Below, piece by piece: positions 57,388-64,000 of a stretch of 64,000 nt of DNA. Position 1 is the stretch's first letter. Each line of letters starts with the position of its first letter. Both the position numbers and the translations under genes were made by a program. The notes beneath the pieces were generated by a model that saw only the letters and a program-made list of their open reading frames with translations, was not told where the DNA came from and did not search any database. Origin of the DNA: Rhytidiadelphus loreus (taxonomy: Eukaryota > Streptophyta > Bryopsida > Hypnales > Hylocomiaceae); contig OX344761.1 of NCBI GenBank assembly GCA_947034895.1, positions 36,778,863 through 36,842,862 on the forward strand, in the 5' to 3' direction.

Positions 57388-60300
57388 CCCATACCCCTAA
57401 TTTTGCCACCCATATCCATCTGCTTGTACCCCTAATGCTCATGCCCATTCCTTATATTTTTATTCATAGTGCTTGTGCCCTTTATGTTCGTGCCTACATT
57501 TTAGCATCGAATGCTACATCATAATCCCAATGCTATGTCACTTAGTAATAATAAACTCTAGATGGGAACAATGATTTTTTTTCATAGGTCTAAATCCAAG
57601 ACCTAAAAATCTAAATTTGTTTACATTGAATGATTTGTCTATCTTGTCTTACTTGATGGACACATCTAGTGACCCTAATCCGCATGATTGATGTGATAAC
57701 CCTGATAAAAAATATATTTTGGGGTACGCAAATTAGGCATGTTGTCACCTAAAATTAGTAGTCTTACATAATCCAATCCCCAAATTTGAGGATGTGGATT
57801 AGAAGTGTTCATCTGCAACTAGCTTCCATCCACTCAACATTTGAATGCTTCACCCCTCTGTCTCTTCTGCCATTTATCCGTGTTGTCTCTTGATTCTTGA
57901 TGTTGACAAACATGTACCGTACATGCTTTCTCTTACACCATAAAAGGGCAAGGATGATCATTTGTAAACGTGTACATTGTATAAGCATACATGTGATTGA
58001 GTTGATAGGTGACATAATTTGATTTTAAGTACGTGAGGTCATTAGGATGAAAGTGACTCTCTCTTTGATATTTGATAACTTTTGAAGATAACTTGTAATA
58101 GTGTGTATTGTGTAAGCTTAGGTATGAGTTGATAAGTGACATAATTTAATTTTAAGTGCGTGCACATTGACACTTCATATGAGTAGATCGAGGAGTAGGC
58201 CACTTTGTGTGACTAATTTTACTCAATTTTGGCCATGGAACTATAACAATTTAATGACCCTTTAGATTCCTATAATTAAATTGGAAAGGTTGCCTCAACG
58301 TGGTCTTTATTGTATTGTATATCGCTTCAAAAAATGCTTAAATAATTATTTAAGTAATTTGTAGGCAAGAGAGGCATATGATTTGATGCATGCAATATAA
58401 TTTTACAAATTTGGTGATTATATTTGTTATAGTGGTTGGATTCCAAGTTATTGATGGCTATGATAAAACCTTTAAATTTACAACTAGGCAAAAATTTGAT
58501 CCTCTCTGCTCTACCAATAATGACCAATTGAAGATTTTGGAATGCTAATTAAAATGTTTAAATTTCAAAAAATTCAATTTTTAAAAGAGATGAATATAGA
58601 AATTATAAGTTTTAAACTTGTGATTTTTCAATTTTTCAATTTTTCAATTTTGTGCCTATTATATTTCAATATTTGTGAATTTATAAAATTTATTATTTAT
58701 TATTTGTTAATTTAAGATTTTTTATATTTTAAATTATAAAAAATCTATGAATTCATATCATTGAGAAAGTGGAGGGTGGAGCCTGGTGGAGCAAACTTCA
58801 AATATTTATGCTCTAATGTATTATAGTAGATGAGGGAACAAAGTTTGAAGGCTAAAGATTCAAATGCCATGTCTAACTAATTGTGGATTTTGTAAAGTCT
58901 AGAAATAATAATTTGTGTGGCCCATATATTACATAGAATGATCTCAATATTTGGCAAACAATGATAGGATTAACCACTCTATGTCTTATAATTTTTTTGT
59001 GGAAAGACTCCCTAAACTCCAAATTCACCAACACACTTATATTCAAGATGTGGACTATCTCCTTGTATCCCCTAGACACTTTAGGGGTAAATTTATACCA
59101 CTCAAATTCTGCCACATGTAGAGAAGGTCTATCCAAAACCACTACATTGATCAAAAGATCACTTGGTGTATTTTACAAACTTGTAGTGTTTTGTATGTGA
59201 GATACACAAAAATTTCCCATTGAGATACTTTGAATTGAACTCATATATATTGAAGTAAGACAATAAGATAATACCTAATTCCATAGAAGAAATATAGAAA
59301 TCACTTATTCCAATATAAACATTCAAGCAAGAGTAGCAAATGGATCATAAAAAATTGATGCAATCACAAGAAGATCCCAAATAATTCCAAATCTTTGAGT
59401 GATAGCTAGTAATAGACAAAATGAAAAAAACAATTGATACTCGTCAATTCATCACTATAAATTAACCCTCCACAACAAACTCATCAAGATATCACCTCTT
59501 GTAGCTATGAAGTATTAGAAAGTATCAAAACAATGAAAAGGGGTTTAGAATCTCCATATAGACCTATCAATCTATCGTGCAAGATGAGACACAAAAGAAA
59601 GGAATCAAATGGTAGTTTGATTTGGATAAAAGTCTGAGAATGCTTGCTCATAATACCTCCATTTTCTTAAAAATCCAATCAATATGAATGAATTTTATAA
59701 TAATACTTCTTTTTTATATGGGTTTTTCAAAGTGAGAAAGAAAATAAATCAAATCTCTTGAACCCTTGTGAATAATTGATGAGGAATTACTAGTTTATGA
59801 ATATATAATGTCTCTATGTTGAATACAAGGAAAAAATTCAACTCATTCCTTGTTAGATTAATCTTTCAATAATAATTCAACATATATTATATGTAAGGTC
59901 ATCTTGATAGTCGAAAGTCAATAAAATTCTTGCTATAATTCATTAGATATCAATTTTAATCACTTCCTATAAAACGACAATACAACTATTGAGAGACCCC
60001 TTGATAGTTTTAGAGGTGATAACTCCTATTCACATATAGAAAATGACCCCTTATCATTAACATAGATCAAAAGATTGATCATTGTAAATCAAGATAGTAG
60101 GATCCCCTAATAGTATGTCTACTATCCCAATCGATAATTTACACCATCATAGTGACCATTGAAAATAAGCATCAAATGATATTTCAATGAATTAATAAAA
60201 CAACATTTAACTATTGTAATCAAATCAACTGTGAAGACACAATCATGATACTATCAAGTACAACAAATACCATACATTAAAGGAAAAAAATATGGAATCC

Positions 60301-60790
60301 TTGCAATGACCTATATATATAAATTCTAGAAGATAAAATGTCTAGAACTAAGGACATAATCCAACTAATAGAAAAGACTTCCATAACATCTAATGCATAA
60401 TCAAAGGAAAATAAAAGTAATTGTTGCATGCATATTTCAAAGGAATAATAGTATTTGCATATAATCATCAACAAACAATGAGAGAACTATATGTCAATAT
60501 TCAACAAAATTGGGCATTGTTTAATTTTGAGATCCCCTCTACAATGTCACTTATATGTAGATAAACTACAAAGTTCACTTTTGAATCTTAGTAGAACCTG
60601 CTCCCATATTTCAATATTAGAACCTACAAACTCCGTTGTGCTTGTCACCTTGTTCACAATTAGATGGCTAGAATGAATATTCAGTGTTGACTATTGGTGA
60701 AGGAACATTGTAGTTGTGACAACTACTAAACATCTCTGATATCTATTAGGTAGTCAAAATCCAGTTTGTTTTCCAATGATCATTGGGTGA
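57388..60790. other. AT-rich DNA without recognised genes
   Basis: About 3.4 kb. Frames up to 93 aa, none recognised. A direct repeat of 'agttgataggtgacataatt' type with 'ttaagt' lies near 57997-58035 and 58128-58160. Confidence 0.6.
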
Positions 60791-61421
60791 TTGCAAGAAA
60801 CATTTGTCCTATTTTTTGTCCCCTTGGCCTCTTGAATATGTGATTTTTGCTCGTAACTTTTGTGTTGTATGTCAATTTTACATGAAATTTGAAATAAAGG
60901 TACACATAATAGTTGTAGACATACCATTGGAGGGGGGTGTAGTAATATTTTTGACCCAAAAATTAGAATTTGAAGCTCAAAATTGGGATGTAAGAACTTA
61001 TACTAAACTTGCACAAGCCCATAAAGAGATTTTCTAAAAATAGTCAAATGTCCTCCTTCTACATGTGCTCAAAGTGCACTACCTTTGTGCAAGTGCAAAG
61101 ATAACAATTTTTTCTCCAAAAATGAAAATGGTTGAGAAGGAGCACTTTCAAATTAGAAAAATGGATTTTTTATTTTATTTTTTTGAATTTTCTTACTATT
61201 TTCTAAAAACCAAATCCATTTTCTTGATATTTTTTATTGTGTTTTTATTGCATAACTTTTAGAGATGAATTTTTCTAGGTGTGAATTTTTAGAGACATAC
61301 TATTTCCAATGCTTTACAAATTATCCATATTTTATTTCATTTAAAAAAAATCTATTTCAAAAGTCACAATACTCACTCAAATAGACTATTTTGAGCCAAA
61401 AACAATAGGTATTTCTTGCAA
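60791..61421. mobile_element. TTGCAAG-ended element, copy 3 (631 bp)
   Basis: The ends are TTGCAAGAAACATTTGTCCT and (inverse) TTGCAAGAAATACCTATTG. It matches 56395-57157 in reverse orientation at both ends. Non-coding; the superfamily is not assigned because I see no clear target duplication. Confidence 0.65.
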
Positions 61422-62883
61422 CGGGATCTCTCAGGTCTTCACTTGTTGTCATAGACATTTTGTAATGCAGATGGATGAAATTGCCTGTGACTTGGTTTTC
61501 CCTCCACCACTTGCAGACATCACACAAGAACTTTGCCAATTCCATGGGATCCCTCATTGTGTGCCACATGTGCAAAGTAATGCATTGTTGAATTCAAGGA
61601 CGTCTAAACAATGTCCAAACTTTGCAAGAAGGCTGCATGGTTTGGCATAGAATTCCCATGCACTAAGAGACCTTTCAAAAGTTAAAGTTTTAATCATGAA
61701 ATTGAAGTTTGCAAAGCCATTAAATTGTGAAATATACTTGCTCATTATACTTGAAGAAAATGAGAACAATAAAAAAGGCTTATAAGTTAGTCTACTTGCA
61801 CATGAATGAATAAAGCATAAATGTGCAAGACAAGTAGGTAATTCTTTTGGACAATCAATGAATGGTTTGCAAATTGCAATGAAACATTCTCCCTTGAACC
61901 ACTTTTCGAATGTGGAAAAAGCTATCATGTCTCATTGAAATGCACTTAAAACTCCTAAAGCTCCTTCAATAAAAAAAATTGAGAGCAAGTAATGTAAATG
62001 AAGGATAGGTGATGTTAATCCATAGTAAGAAACTTAGAGTAGAATAAATTAACTAAATTGGGCTATCCTCTAATTCCTCTTCTATACAAGTGAACAAGTA
62101 TGATAGTCAAATTAAGTTTCTAGACCAAGGTTGGAAACCTAGGAATAATTAAATTGACAAGAAATCTACAATCATTCTAAACACAAGTACAACGGTAACT
62201 TCAAATTGTGTTGTGGCTGTTATAGCCACTTTTGGGTGCATAGTGACACTTCTGTCACTATGCACTCAAATTTTTAATTAATTAATTTAAAATTCCACTC
62301 CAGCCCCCCTGGGTTTAAAAAAGAAATTTAATTAAAATTAATTTCTTAAATTTTCATCCCCCCCTCCCCTTACTTGTAATTTTTTGAATGAGGTTATCAT
62401 GACAAACAATATGGGACAATGAAAATCCTGTATCTTGTATCCCATATCCCATATCTCGTATTTGTATTGTACAATATTCCAATATCAAATATTTGTATTC
62501 GTATTTTGGTACCATATTTGTATTTGTATCCGTATTCTATTTGTATCCGTATTTGTATTTGGATGGATGGCTTAGATTCAATCTCAAAGATCAACGACTT
62601 AAGAAATTTTGAGAAATCAATGGCATTCTGGAGGGGGAAGTATTTAAAAAAAATCAAAGGCCTATTCATTTTTGGGAGAGGGGGGGCAACTAATGGCAAC
62701 CAAATGTGTGACTGCCACTTTTGGCCTTTTGGGTGCATAGTTGTTCACTTGTTTTCTCCCATCTTGAGTACTAATAATTAATAAAATGGATTAGAAATCT
62801 TACATAAGATTAAGGTGTCTAAGTAATCATACTTAGAAAAATAAAATTACTAATAAAACTTTGGAATGATGCCCTAAACAAAC
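61422..62883. other. AT-rich DNA with short repeats, no recognised gene
   Basis: A strong small hairpin 'gtgcatagtgacacttctgt' / 'cactatgcac' is at 62231-62270. A degenerate 'gtatttgtatccgtat' repeat is at 62440-62575. The phrase 'gccacttttgg' with 'gggtgcatag' occurs at about 62228 and again at about 62714. The 120-aa and 113-aa frames here come from the degenerate repeat. Confidence 0.5.
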
Positions 62884-63152
62884 AAGTACAATAATGGTCA
62901 ATTTCGTTAAAATGGCAATATTCCGCATGCCATTTTAATGGAATATCTTCTACAAATGGAGAATAAGTGTGCCACGATAGGGTCATACATGTGCCAATTT
63001 TATGCCTAGCACATTCAAATCACTCCTAGTTCACGCATTTCCACTCCCCTCGGACAATCTTTCCATTGTTTTCATTCTTTCAGTGGTTTCATTTTGTGCC
63101 ATTTTAATGCAATACCGCCATTTTAACAAAATTGACCATAATTGTACTAATA
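62884..63152. mobile_element. MITE with ATGGTCAATTT-type ends, copy 2
   Basis: The ends are AGTACAATAATGGTCAATTT and (inverse) AGTACAATTATGGTCAATTT. Both continue into 'gttaaaatggc'. Same family as 43069-43402. Non-coding. Confidence 0.75.
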
Positions 63153-63927
63153 CTAAACTTCAAATCTACTATGTTAGTCTTTAGTATTTGAAGTGGAGTA
63201 ACTCCTACAATGTTGAATTTGTTTTTTGTAGTAGTTTGAATCAAGTGTTATAGAGAGAGACTAAATCTATAATTCCCTAGAGAATGTAAAAGAGAGGCAA
63301 AAAAACCATACTTATAGCTCCTTAGGCTGTCAACCCCATACAAGACAATTGAAAAGGAACTAAAAAGCAAATTAAGTAATTCATTAGGCACATTGCATAC
63401 AATTATAAACTCAATCAAACAGTAAATGCAAAGAAATGAAAGAAGTATGTGCATGGAAAAAATATAGTATATTTGAATTTTAGAAAGTGAAATCTCCAAA
63501 AGAAACATGAACAAAATTTTCAATCTATGCTAATTGCATAGAATTACAAGCACAAGAAACATTAAGCATGCATGCATCTCTTTTAGGCCACCACCCACAA
63601 GCATCGAAGGGACCAATGTCCAAACCCTTGAAATTTCACTCAAATGATGTTCTAAAATACATTGACATTGACATTTGGAGATCTCATAATGATCATCTAG
63701 CCCAATGAAATCCCACTTGATGAAAAATACACCTGCATGATCATGAGTTTCTACTAATTAAATTGTCATCATCAGATCTTTTAGTGATTGTATAGACAAT
63801 CAAATGTTACATTAATTAGAAACTTACACAAACAATTAAGGGGTTCACTAAGTTTGCACTATTTTATTTGACAAGCATTGGCTCCATGACCTCTTTAGGA
63901 ATCATTTTGGTCATTGGATCTATTAGT
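63153..63927. other. AT-rich DNA without recognised genes
   Basis: A 91-aa minus-strand frame at 63248-63523 is hydrophobic and low-complexity, and not recognised. Confidence 0.55.
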
Positions 63928-63931
63928 TTAA

Positions 63932-64000
63932 CCCCTAAAGGCCCAAGGCCATTTTTTTTGTCAAAAACCACTCAAAACTGCCATTTCTACTGTGTTTCTC
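63932..64000. mobile_element. TTAA-family element, cut by the window end
   Basis: TTAA (63928-63931) is followed by CCCCTAAAGGCCCAAGGCC, then 'gtcaaaaaccactcaaaact'. This is nearly the same as the left end of 38631-39533 and better preserved. Confidence 0.75.

Noticed and set aside
62397..62781. Frames of 113 and 120 aa on both strands
   Set aside because: Generated by the degenerate 'gtatttgtatccgtat' repeat.

Overview
This window is plant nuclear DNA. It is AT-rich, dominated by transposable elements and poor in genes. The evidence for a land plant is a plant-type short-chain dehydrogenase and a plant-type SINA-like ubiquitin ligase, both with GT-AG introns, together with Ty1/Copia, CACTA, Stowaway, Mutator-like and hAT-like elements. 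The species cannot be read from the sequence. Only two ordinary host genes are recognisable: an SDR (23287-24762, minus, first exon not found) and a SINA-like RING gene (51616-53196, minus, two exons). They sit in short, more GC-rich islands.

Layout. 1-1437 is one copy of a long repeat, probably an LTR, whose diverged second copy ends at 14314. 1438-8645 (minus strand) holds the most unusual content. It has a broken, three-exon, IS3/retroviral-type DDE integrase gene (7341-8645) and, downstream on the same strand, a broken gene with a proline-rich region and a HECT ubiquitin-ligase-like domain (1438-4064). Between them lie a 1 kb palindrome with a CACTA-type hairpin MITE at its centre and a 41-bp minisatellite. 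Integrase cores of this type, and HECT proteins of this type, are known mainly from transposons of animals and other eukaryotes, so the pair looks like the remains of an integrase/HECT DNA transposon in a plant. 8.8-17.4 kb carries an LRR-kinase fragment, a hAT-like MITE, the second LTR-like copy and a TTAA-flanked element. 17445-21551 is a 4.1 kb non-autonomous CACTA element. 22.0-22.8 kb has three small palindromic MITEs. The SDR gene follows, then a Mutator-like MITE with a 9-bp target duplication.

27081-32741 is a complete, recent Ty1/Copia retrotransposon (minus strand; 257-bp LTRs differing at 2 positions) whose RNase H end is already broken. 33.6-45.3 kb is a field of nested MITEs and small transposons, including a Stowaway element inserted in another MITE and several copies of a TTAA-bounded family. 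45-64 kb is mostly AT-rich DNA without recognisable genes, apart from the SINA-like gene, a roughly 325-bp tandem repeat beside it and scattered MITEs. No rRNA gene, convincing tRNA gene or CRISPR array was seen.

The main theme is several cut-and-paste families with visible termini and target duplications. They comprise CACTA-type (3 bp), piggyBac-like TTAA, hAT-like (8 bp), Mutator-like (9 bp) and Stowaway (TA), along with unassigned TAAGGT- and TTGCAAG-ended families. No intact transposase for any of them lies in the window, so their mobility must have been supplied from elsewhere.
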